This document shows positions 1-5,415 of a stretch of DNA of 5,718 nucleotides, in pieces. The notes under the pieces were generated by a model. The model did not search any database and had not been told where the DNA came from. It saw only the letters and a program-made list of their open reading frames with translations. Source of the stretch: CAZGYE01 sp964530165 (GTDB taxonomy: Bacteria; Planctomycetota; Planctomycetia; Planctomycetales; Planctomycetaceae); contig CAZGYE010000342.1 in NCBI GenBank assembly GCA_964530165.1, positions 1 through 5,718 on the forward strand. The letters run 5' to 3'. A program made the position numbers and the translations under genes. Each line of letters opens with the position of its first letter. Positions within the stretch are counted from its first letter, which is position 1.

Positions 1-1
1 G

Positions 2-292
2 GCGGTTTGGTCGAGCCGTGCGAAAAACCGCAAATTTTGGCCGTGGTGGGTATACCATCCTCATCACTGGCCACCGGACAAGCATCTAGGACCGCAGCCG
101 ACCAGGTGGAACGGCTTACCGCGACAACGCCCGGCTGGAGCAAAGGCCGACGATGAGATCCTTGTCGAGGCCGAGGAACCTCAACGATTTCCTTTAGACG
201 GCGACTGCGACGACATCGAGCCGCATCGGCGCCTGGAGGCAAAGTTGAAACGCATTCCGGACGGCTTCTGCGACCCCTGCGAAGAAGGTTGA
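2..292 (+). CDS. C-terminal end of an unrecognised protein (5' end outside window)
   Basis: This is an open frame of 96 codons entering from the left edge and ending at TGA 290-292. I do not recognise the family. The first part is rich in Trp, His, Pro and Arg (FWPWWVYHPHHWPP near residues 12-25). The second part is acidic and charged (ADDEILVEAEEP, then DGDCDDIEPHRRLEAKLKR) and ends with a CDPC pair three residues before the stop. The second half has strongly purine-first codons such as GCC GAC GAT GAG ATC, which supports real coding. It lies just upstream of two glycosyltransferase genes and in the same frame as the first, so it may be the preceding gene of that cluster or the N-terminal part of the same protein interrupted by the TGA. 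Function cannot be given from the part visible. Confidence 0.55.
   Translation, partial: AVWSSRAKNRKFWPWWVYHPHHWPPDKHLGPQPTRWNGLPRQRPAGAKADDEILVEAEEPQRFPLDGDCDDIEPHRRLEAKLKRIPDGFCDPCEEG
281..288 (+). promoter_or_regulatory. Possible ribosome binding site for the GT2 gene
   Basis: GAAGAAGG is purine-rich and resembles a Shine-Dalgarno site inside the last codons of the preceding frame. No canonical start codon follows at normal spacing in the GT2 frame. TTG at 289 abuts it but is in another frame; ATC at 299 is at 10 bases. This is why the site matters for the start problem. Confidence 0.3.
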
Positions 293-994
293 AGTCGAAT
301 CACTCCAAACATCTTCGGCCGATCCAGCACGGATGCGACAATTGTCATTCCGCAGTTCAACCATCCCGAGCTGACCTGCGACTGTATCCGCTCGCTTCGT
401 CGTTATGAACCATGTCTTTGGCCGATCGTCGTGGTCGATGACGGCAGCCGACCCGACTGCCGGCGCATGGTCGCCGATTTGGACTTTTCAGGAACTTGCC
501 TGATCGAGCAACCTCACCACGGCGTCTCGGCGGCGTGGAATCTTGGTGCGGCCGCGGCCCGCACACCTTATCTCGTATTCCTGAATAACGACGTCGTCGC
601 CCAAGGACCGACAATCGGCGCGCTGATTGCGCCGCTGTGCAGGCCCGACTGCGTTCTTGCGGGAATTCGAAGACGTCGTGAAACGTCGCTTCCGCGCGAG
701 GTGCTGCGGAGACTTCCGACCGAACTCTATCTGCAAGGTTGGTGTTTCGCGACGACCGCTGAAACGTTTCGCCGCGTCGGCGGCTTTGACGAGGCGATGA
801 CTGTCTATTGGTCCGACACCGACTTTCAGGCGAGGGTCATCCGTGAACACGGTGCACTTGCCGACGCGACGGTCGTCTTGCCGGACTTGCCGTTGCGGCA
901 CCTGGCGCATCGCACCGCACACCGGCGGCCGGAGCATTGGCGAATCTGGCAGGCGGATCGAGAAAGTTTTGTCGCGAAATGGAATTCGCTGTGA
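293..994 (+). CDS. Family 2 (GT-A fold) glycosyltransferase, start codon unclear
   Basis: Predicted to transfer a sugar from a nucleotide-sugar donor in surface polysaccharide or glycoprotein assembly, in the cytoplasm or at the inner membrane face. The first strand, IVIPQFNHPELT, is at about 341-376. VVVDDGS at 428-448 is the nucleotide-binding strand, FLNNDV at 578-595 is the DXD-like metal/donor site, and GGFDEAM...YWSDTDF at about 779-826 is the acceptor/catalytic region typical of rhamnosyltransferase-like members. It ends at TGA 992-994. The start is a problem. The only canonical start in frame is GTG 431, which would remove the first beta strand. Between the upstream TGA (290) and 431 there is no ATG, GTG or TTG. 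Coordinates given are the whole open frame after that TGA. A near-cognate ATC (299) lies 10 bases after GAAGAAGG, and ATT (341) is another option; an upstream indel or fusion with the preceding frame is also possible. Family is sure, donor and start are not. Confidence 0.82.
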   Translation, partial: SRITPNIFGRSSTDATIVIPQFNHPELTCDCIRSLRRYEPCLWPIVVVDDGSRPDCRRMVADLDFSGTCLIEQPHHGVSAAWNLGAAAARTPYLVFLNNDVVAQGPTIGALIAPLCRPDCVLAGIRRRRETSLPREVLRRLPTELYLQGWCFATTAETFRRVGGFDEAMTVYWSDTDFQARVIREHGALADATVVLPDLPLRHLAHRTAHRRPEHWRIWQADRESFVAKWNSL

Positions 995-1974
995 TGCTCA
1001 GAGTGTTGCAGGTCTGCAATGTTGGCGAAATCCTCGGCGGGACCGCCGCTTGCGCGTGGACAGTGACGAGAAGCCTTTCGGCCTTCGATCACACGGTCGC
1101 GTTTCTGGGCCGCATCTCGCGCGAAACCGAGAACGCATTTTCCCACTGCCGAGTCACACAGTGGGGCCACGTTTCCGCTGCACGAGTTGCCGCTGTCGAT
1201 CCCGACGTTGTCATCCTGCACAACACAGCGCGTGGGCGCGCCGATGACCGGTTGCCTGCGGTGACGATTCAGTATCTGCATTCAAAGATCAACCCGTCAA
1301 CCGCCGATCTGACTCTCTATTGCTCCGCCTGGCTGGCCCAGAGATTCGACGGCGACTTCAAAGCCGTTTGTCGGCAAGCGGTTCCCAAACCAAAACGGCT
1401 TGGCACCGTTGAAGAGACGCGTTGCTTGCGCGAGGCGCCGGTGATCGGCCGGATTTGCACGCCACAGCCAAAGAAATGGCCCGCCGAACTCCCTGAGTTC
1501 TACGCGATGCTGACGAAGCGATTTCCGCAAGTTCGATGGGAATTCGTCGGCTGCCCGCCTCCGCTGCGGAGGCGATTGGCGGAAGCGTGCCAAGGCAACG
1601 CCGAGTTCTTCCCGGCGTCATGGCGTGTCCGCAGTCGGCTGTGGCAATGGAACGCGCTGCTGTACCGCAATCCGGCTGTCACCGAATCGTTCGGGAGAAC
1701 CGTCGCGGAGGCAATGCGGGCCGGTTGCATTCCAATTGTCGACGACCGGGGAGGATTCCGCGAGCAGATGCCGGATTGCTGCGGCTCTCTCTGCCGTCGA
1801 GAGAGAGACTTCGCGGACGCCGTCGAGCAGCTTCTTTCGCCCGGTCACCGTTTGCGGATGTCGCGGGCCTGCCAGGCGCATGCCGACGATGCGTTTTCAC
1901 TGTTCCGTTTCGGCTGTGACTTACTGGGTCGGTTCCACCAAGCCGCTCAAAGCCGTGCCGCCGCATCGATTTGA
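994..1974 (+). CDS. Family 4-like (GT-B fold) glycosyltransferase
   Basis: A 326-residue protein, likely a retaining glycosyltransferase of glycosyltransferase group 1 acting in surface-glycan synthesis. The N-terminal Rossmann half starts with MLRVLQVCNVGEILGGTA, with a glycine-rich GG near residues 15-16. The C-terminal half carries TESFGRTVAEAMRAGCIPIV at about 230-249, whose E231 and E239 form the E-x7-E motif that contacts the donor sugar. DDRGGFREQM follows, as in the family's donor-binding loop. It is somewhat shorter than many GT4 enzymes (350-400 residues), mainly in the N-terminal half. I chose ATG 994 because it overlaps the TGA of the GT2 gene by one base (TGATG), which suggests coupled translation; an upstream TTG at 937 would extend into the GT2 gene. 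It is Cys-rich for this family, for example DCCGSLC near 261-267. Substrate cannot be named. Confidence 0.88.
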   Translation: MLRVLQVCNVGEILGGTAACAWTVTRSLSAFDHTVAFLGRISRETENAFSHCRVTQWGHVSAARVAAVDPDVVILHNTARGRADDRLPAVTIQYLHSKINPSTADLTLYCSAWLAQRFDGDFKAVCRQAVPKPKRLGTVEETRCLREAPVIGRICTPQPKKWPAELPEFYAMLTKRFPQVRWEFVGCPPPLRRRLAEACQGNAEFFPASWRVRSRLWQWNALLYRNPAVTESFGRTVAEAMRAGCIPIVDDRGGFREQMPDCCGSLCRRERDFADAVEQLLSPGHRLRMSRACQAHADDAFSLFRFGCDLLGRFHQAAQSRAAASI

Positions 1975-2013
1975 GGAGATCCCGCACCTGGACGGACAAG
2001 GGCTCCTCACGTT

Positions 2014-2036
2014 CCACCAGACGCGATCGCCGGTGG
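2014..2036. repeat. Small inverted repeat between convergent genes
   Basis: CCACC (2014-2018) pairs with GGTGG (2032-2036), and the loop holds the palindrome GCGATCGC (2023-2030). It lies in the 66-base gap between the GT4 stop and the acyltransferase stop, where a shared terminator would be expected. There is no T run on either side, so it is at best a weak terminator. Confidence 0.22.
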
Positions 2037-2040
2037 TCCA

Positions 2041-2739
2041 TTACGCTGCCGCTCTTTTTTCCTGTTCCGTCTGTTCGGTCCCGTGAGCAAGGCGTTGCGC
2101 TTCGGCGTCTAAGCGGTCCATGGCTTCTTGCAGAATGAACGTATGGCGATCGAGCTCTTCACGCGAGAGGTTCGGCGGCACCCTGATCGGCTCGCCTGCC
2201 AGACCGTGTACGGTGGTGAATGGTTTGGGAATCATCATATCGGTCCAGCTTCCCTGAATTCTCCACGCTCGCCCGCAGGCGCTTGCGACCGGGATCACGG
2301 CTCGCCCGGTGCAAGACGCGAGGAACACAATGCCGCTTTTCACCCGGCGACGGGGACCGCGGGGACCATCCGGTGTGATGGAGATGTGCTCGTGCTTGGC
2401 CGTCTCCATCAGTTGCCGAATGGCGCGCGCACCACCCCGCTTGGTGGAGCCACGGACCGTCGACATTCCGACCAGCTTCATCGCCTCGGTCAGGTAGGAA
2501 CCGTCCTGGTGCTGGCTGACCAACGCGGCCATGTTCCGCGGCCGGCGGGCAAAGATTGGTATCAACATCGAATCATGCCAGATGCAATAGAGGTATCTCT
2601 CCGGCCCGGTGTCGAGGTACCCACTCAGCCAGAGAGATCGGTCATCGATCTTGATTCGCAACGTGCGAAACAGCAGCCGCAACAGAGCGACGGCAGCCCC
2701 GGCTGCCAGTTTCGTCAACCATGGATGACGGATTTTCAA
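2041..2739 (-). CDS. DUF374-type lysophospholipid acyltransferase-like protein
   Basis: A 232-residue protein of the lysophospholipid acyltransferase superfamily, DUF374 branch. It is expected to move an acyl chain onto a lipid, possibly lipid A or a phospholipid, at the inner membrane. A hydrophobic N-terminal segment (residues about 8-26) is probably a membrane anchor. YCIWHDSMLIP (51-61) carries the active-site His55 in the DUF374 form rather than a classical HX4D. VRGSTKRGGARAI (95-107) and ISITPDGPRGPR (119-130) are the hallmark motifs, followed by VKSGIVFLASCTGRAVIPV and the IPKPF segment near 170. The tail (210-232) is charged and Gln/Glu-rich. The start is TTG 2739, with a GAGG about 10 bases upstream; I see no better in-frame start. 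It converges with the glycosyltransferase pair. Exact substrate is unknown. Confidence 0.88.
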   Translation of the reverse strand: MKIRHPWLTKLAAGAAVALLRLLFRTLRIKIDDRSLWLSGYLDTGPERYLYCIWHDSMLIPIFARRPRNMAALVSQHQDGSYLTEAMKLVGMSTVRGSTKRGGARAIRQLMETAKHEHISITPDGPRGPRRRVKSGIVFLASCTGRAVIPVASACGRAWRIQGSWTDMMIPKPFTTVHGLAGEPIRVPPNLSREELDRHTFILQEAMDRLDAEAQRLAHGTEQTEQEKRAAA

Positions 2740-2777
2740 CGTCTCACATCCTCGTGTCGTGTGCCGAGCGAGAGGAC

Positions 2778-2804
2778 ATTCTAGCGATCATGGCGTGCCC
2801 GCAA
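2778..2804 (-). promoter_or_regulatory. Candidate promoter of the acyltransferase gene
   Basis: On the minus strand, TAGAAT (plus 2778-2783) is a 5 of 6 match to the sigma70 -10 box. TTGCGG (plus 2799-2804) sits 16 bases upstream as a weak -35. It would start transcription about 30 bases before the TTG start. Confidence 0.38.
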
Positions 2805-2834
2805 ATGCCAATTCTCACCAGAGTGTGAGTTTGC
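2801..2834. repeat. Two-part inverted repeat upstream of the acyltransferase
   Basis: CTCAC (2814-2818) pairs with GTGAG (2825-2829). The flanking GCAAA (2801-2805) pairs with TTTGC (2830-2834), leaving an 8-base bulge on one side. It overlaps the candidate -35 box of the acyltransferase promoter, so it could be an operator; chance is also possible. Confidence 0.25.
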
Positions 2835-2857
2835 ATCGCGGCGCACGCTTGCATTCG

Positions 2858-2871
2858 GGTTCGCACGAACC
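2858..2871. repeat. Inverted repeat after the secreted-protein gene
   Basis: GGTTCG and CGAACC are separated by two bases (2858-2871). It starts about 20 bases after the stop of the minus-strand secreted-protein gene. It could fold in the transcript but lacks a T run, so terminator function is only a guess. Confidence 0.3.
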
Positions 2872-2890
2872 GGCGGGCCTTGTTTTCAGC

Positions 2891-3646
2891 CTACCGACGA
2901 ATCGCCGTTGAAGAGAACATGTCGCCGCGCAAACGCGACGCGGAGCGGACATCCGTCGATCTCGATTGTCGCCTCGAGGTGCGCGATGATGCGGAAACCG
3001 CCGTCCTGGCGCGATGGCTGGTCACGCGCGGAATCGTGCCGGTGGCCCGGGTTGTCGCGGTCCCGGCTCGGTTTTCGGCAGTGAAAGGCCGACGCACGTT
3101 TGCGAGCGCAATACGTGACGACGGTCCAACAAGTCGGCCGGTCCCGGCAATTCGCGAAGCGGGAAAAAAAGCACCCCGGTGCGACTCGCCTCTCGCCAGT
3201 CGGCCAGTCTGTTCCGGCAACGGATGCCGAACTCCTAGACGTGAATCGCTTTCGGATCGTCGACGATCCGAAAGAGTCGGACTTGCAGGCCCCCGATGTT
3301 GCGACAGTCGCAAACGCAGATCACTGCGGCCAGTTCGGTCGCGACCCGACCAAAACACGATCGATTGGTTAGACCGTCCGCGATCGCGTGATCTGTCAAA
3401 ATCCTGCCGCACGGCCCGTGAATTGAACGCCGGAAAATTAATCCTGTTAAATTGAATAGGTTGCGCAGACGTCGGGCGGAATGCGTAGCCAGAAAAGCTA
3501 AACCGGTCGAAATTCGTCGGCCGGAAATTGATAGGCTGAAATCGAATCCCAAACTCGTACCCCTGTTGAGCTTGCGCTTTGTCGACCACCAACGAACCGC
3601 TGGCAAGCAGTACGCTGCCTATGATGAAAACCCGCCAAGCGAGCAT
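2891..3646 (-). CDS. Hypothetical secreted protein, possibly frame-shifted
   Basis: A 251-codon open frame of unknown function. Starting at ATG 3646, the N-terminus is a clear signal peptide: MLAWR, a hydrophobic core FIIGSVLLASGSLVV, and a cleavage site after AQA (residue 26). The mature part begins with aromatic, Asn-rich repeats (FQPINFRPTNF, FSFSGYAFRP, QFNRINFPAF) to about residue 85. I chose this start because GGAG lies six bases upstream and the signal peptide follows directly; an upstream TTG at 3691 would bury it. After about plus position 3390 the frame becomes Arg/Ser/Thr-rich and no longer looks coding, while other frames look better (see findings). So the gene may be intact but unusual, or broken by frameshifts. 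I find no known domain. Promoter not seen; the upstream gap to uvrC is 150 bases. Confidence 0.5.
   Translation of the reverse strand: MLAWRVFIIGSVLLASGSLVVDKAQAQQGYEFGIRFQPINFRPTNFDRFSFSGYAFRPTSAQPIQFNRINFPAFNSRAVRQDFDRSRDRGRSNQSIVFWSGRDRTGRSDLRLRLSQHRGPASPTLSDRRRSESDSRLGVRHPLPEQTGRLARGESHRGAFFPASRIAGTGRLVGPSSRIALANVRRPFTAENRAGTATTRATGTIPRVTSHRARTAVSASSRTSRRQSRSTDVRSASRLRGDMFSSTAIRR
3249..3274. repeat. Perfect 26-bp palindrome
   Basis: Two 13-base arms meet without a spacer: CTTTCGGATCGTC followed by its exact reverse complement, centred on a GTCGAC site. It lies inside the doubtful part of the secreted-protein frame. In RNA it would form a strong hairpin. It has no T run after it on either strand. 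Confidence 0.85.
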
Positions 3647-3796
3647 TGGCTGCTCCGTGTGTTTTGCCAATTGGACAATTCGAATCCGCAAATCCGCTTG
3701 ATTTGGTATCGGATGTCGATTCGTCTCGGCATTGAGATTTTCTGACGGCTTTGGGCAATCCCCGCTATTCCAGCCTGACCCGCCGCGGAACGATTC

Positions 3797-5140
3797 TTAC
3801 TGCCCGAGCGTCGATTTTCGTCGCAGGATGTGGTGGTAGTGTTGGGCGAAGCGGTGAGATTCGTCGCGGACGTATTGGAGCAGCCGCAGTCCGTAGGCAT
3901 GTTTGCTCAACCGGCGGGGTTCGGCTTCGCCGGGAACGTAAACTTCTTCCTCGCGTTTCGCCAGCGAGACGGTCAGCGGCGGGGTGACATCGATCGCTCG
4001 CATCGCTTCCAGCGCGGAACTCAATTGACCTCTTCCCCCGTCGATCAGCAAGATGTCGGGGAACGATTCGCCTTCCTGCGACAATCGGCGGAAGCGTCGG
4101 CTCACCACCTCGCGGATGGCGGCGAAGTCATCGATCCCGTCGACCGTTCGAATCCGGTAGCGTTTGTAACCGTGTTTGAACGGCAAGCCGTCGATGAATT
4201 GCACCAAGCTGGCAACCATTTCCCCTCCCTGCAGATGGGCGACGTCGATGCCTTCAATCCGCCGGGGCAGGTTGGGCAGTCGGAAGATCTTCTTCAGGCC
4301 GGCCATGCCTTTTCTCGGGTCGATGTAGAACACCTCCGGCTGCGCGTGATCTTCCAGGTTGCCTCGGAGATTCAGGCTTTCCAACGCCTCGATTTCGTCC
4401 CGTATCCGGGCCGCCTTTTCGAACTGGAATTCCCGCGACGCCTTTTGCATTTCGGCTCGCAGCTCTCCCAGCAGCTTGCCCTTCTTGCCGTCGAGAAACA
4501 GCCGCAGCCGGTTGATTTCTTTGCGGTATTCTTCCTTGCGAATCTGCAGATTACATGGAGCCGTGCACTGGTTGATACTGTAGAGTAAACAGGGGCGGAA
4601 CCACCGCCAGCGTTCGTCTCCCTCATCGATATCCAGCGAGCAGGTCCGAAACCGGAAGATCTTTTGCAGAACGGCAATCGTCCCGCGCAATTTCTTCGCG
4701 CTGGTAAACGGCCCGTAAAGCTTGGTCCCTTTGCTGTGCGGCTTCCGGGTGAACTCGACCCGCGGGAAATCTTCGCGGATGGAGATCTCAAGATATGGGA
4801 ACGTCTTATCATCTTTGAGATCTTGATTGAAGCGCGGCTGAACGTCTTTGATCAAGCGGGCTTCCAGCAGCAGCGCATCGACTTCGTTGTCGGTTTGGAT
4901 GTAGTCGACGTCTTTGATTTCAGGGACCAGGTCGGCCGTTCTCCGATCGATGGCGGCCGCCTTGGTGAAATAACTGGAAACGCGGCTCTTCAAGTTGACC
5001 GCCTTGCCGACGTAGATCACCCGCCCGCGACCGTCTTTCATCAGATAGACACCCGGCTTTGTCGGGAGCTCGCGAACCTTGTCGCGTGGATCAAGGGTTG
5101 AACTTTCCGCCGCGGTCTTTTCTGCCATTGTTTCGCGCAT
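3797..5140 (-). CDS. uvrC: UvrC, excinuclease ABC subunit C, compact form
   Basis: The nuclease of nucleotide excision repair: with UvrA and UvrB it cuts the damaged strand on both sides of a lesion. The GIY-YIG domain is at about 25-105 (GVYLM 31-34, VIYVG 41-45, Arg53, Glu93), giving the 3' cut. Cys167, 184, 192 and 196 match the four conserved UvrC cysteines reported to bind an iron-sulfur cluster. A UVR segment for UvrB contact follows at about 220-257. The RNase H-like 5' nuclease keeps its triad: Asp299 (IEGIDV), Asp367 (LLIDGGRGQL) and His429 (DESHRF). The protein is 447 residues, against about 560-610 in typical UvrC. It lacks roughly 90-110 residues between the UVR segment and Asp299 and ends 18 residues after His429, without the usual helix-hairpin-helix domain. 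ATG 5140 is used; ATG 5128 is an equal choice, and neither has a clear ribosome site. Confidence 0.95.
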   Translation of the reverse strand: MRETMAEKTAAESSTLDPRDKVRELPTKPGVYLMKDGRGRVIYVGKAVNLKSRVSSYFTKAAAIDRRTADLVPEIKDVDYIQTDNEVDALLLEARLIKDVQPRFNQDLKDDKTFPYLEISIREDFPRVEFTRKPHSKGTKLYGPFTSAKKLRGTIAVLQKIFRFRTCSLDIDEGDERWRWFRPCLLYSINQCTAPCNLQIRKEEYRKEINRLRLFLDGKKGKLLGELRAEMQKASREFQFEKAARIRDEIEALESLNLRGNLEDHAQPEVFYIDPRKGMAGLKKIFRLPNLPRRIEGIDVAHLQGGEMVASLVQFIDGLPFKHGYKRYRIRTVDGIDDFAAIREVVSRRFRRLSQEGESFPDILLIDGGRGQLSSALEAMRAIDVTPPLTVSLAKREEEVYVPGEAEPRRLSKHAYGLRLLQYVRDESHRFAQHYHHILRRKSTLGQ

Positions 5141-5167
5141 GTGTGTTGTGCGAGCGTTATCTAACCC

Positions 5168-5195
5168 ATTGTAGCAGAAAGCCTTACGCTGGGAA
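5168..5195 (-). promoter_or_regulatory. Candidate sigma70-like promoter of uvrC
   Basis: On the minus strand, TACAAT (plus 5168-5173) matches 5 of 6 of the -10 consensus. TTCCCA (plus 5190-5195), 16 bases upstream, matches 4 of 6 of the -35 box. Transcription would begin near 5161, giving a leader of about 20-30 bases. I see no recognisable LexA box on it. Confidence 0.5.
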
Positions 5196-5215
5196 GACGA
5201 AGCGTTGACCGGCTT

Positions 5216-5250
5216 GATTCGCTACGCCGAATCGCTGCAAGAACAGCGAT
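5216..5250. repeat. Two adjacent inverted repeats in the divergent intergenic region
   Basis: GATTCG (5216-5221) pairs with CGAATC (5228-5233) around a 6-base loop. ATCGCTG (5231-5237) pairs with CAGCGAT (5244-5250), also around a 6-base loop, sharing three bases with the first. They sit between the uvrC promoter and the promoter of the gene at 5416, so they could be regulator sites or alternative hairpins. Confidence 0.4.
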
Positions 5251-5296
5251 GGGGAATACACCCTGCCCAGCGCCCAGCTCGGTCAAAGAAAACTTT

Positions 5297-5325
5297 TTGA
5301 CGGACTGGTGCGCGCGAGTTAGAAT
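5297..5325 (+). promoter_or_regulatory. Strong sigma70-like promoter of the 5416 gene
   Basis: TTGACG (5297-5302), a 17-base spacer and TAGAAT (5320-5325) match 5 of 6 bases in each box at ideal spacing. Transcription would start near 5332, giving a leader of about 84 bases before ATG 5416. Confidence 0.6.
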
Positions 5326-5372
5326 TGACATTGCCATTCACACTGATTCCTCTTGGTTCCAACATTTCTCTA

Positions 5373-5409
5373 AAACGGAGTCGTCGCGACGCACAACCGA
5401 AACGGAGTC
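5373..5409 (+). repeat. Direct repeat of a ribosome-binding-site motif, with a palindrome between
   Basis: AAACGGAGTC occurs at 5373-5382 and again at 5400-5409, 27 bases apart. The second copy supplies the GGAG (5404-5407) eight bases before ATG 5416. The first has no start codon after it. CGTCGCGACG (5382-5391), a perfect palindrome, starts on the last base of the first copy. Confidence 0.5.
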
Positions 5410-5415
5410 CCCGTC

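Noticed and set aside
2128..2784. Plus-strand open frame of 218 codons
   Set aside because: Opposite the DUF374 acyltransferase, whose motifs are unambiguous; no independent coding sign.
2858..2871. SOS (LexA) box
   Set aside because: The repeat reads GTTC...GAAC, the reverse order of the Gram-positive GAAC...GTTC box, and it is not upstream of a repair gene.
3100..3372. Plus-strand open frame of 90 codons ending at TAG 3370
   Set aside because: Protein-like in composition but with a TTG start lacking a ribosome site; it could be the codon-aligned mirror of a minus-strand frame. Not annotated as a gene.
2880..3455. Plus-strand open frame of 191 codons opposite the secreted-protein gene
   Set aside because: No ribosome site or promoter is seen, the second half is Arg/Ser-rich and featureless, and it overlaps a minus-strand gene with a clear signal peptide. 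It is mentioned only as an alternative in the frame-change finding.
3700..3796. Possible rho-independent terminator after uvrC
   Set aside because: Only 3-4 base-pair stems without a T run could be drawn on the minus strand.
3830..4588. Long plus-strand open frame of 252 codons
   Set aside because: It lies wholly opposite uvrC in the codon-aligned frame; the minus strand carries clear UvrC motifs, so this is a mirror frame.
5325..5330. Second TTGACA -35 box upstream of the 5416 gene
   Set aside because: A perfect -35 hexamer, but no acceptable -10 box 16-18 bases downstream; the TTGACG/TAGAAT pair is better.
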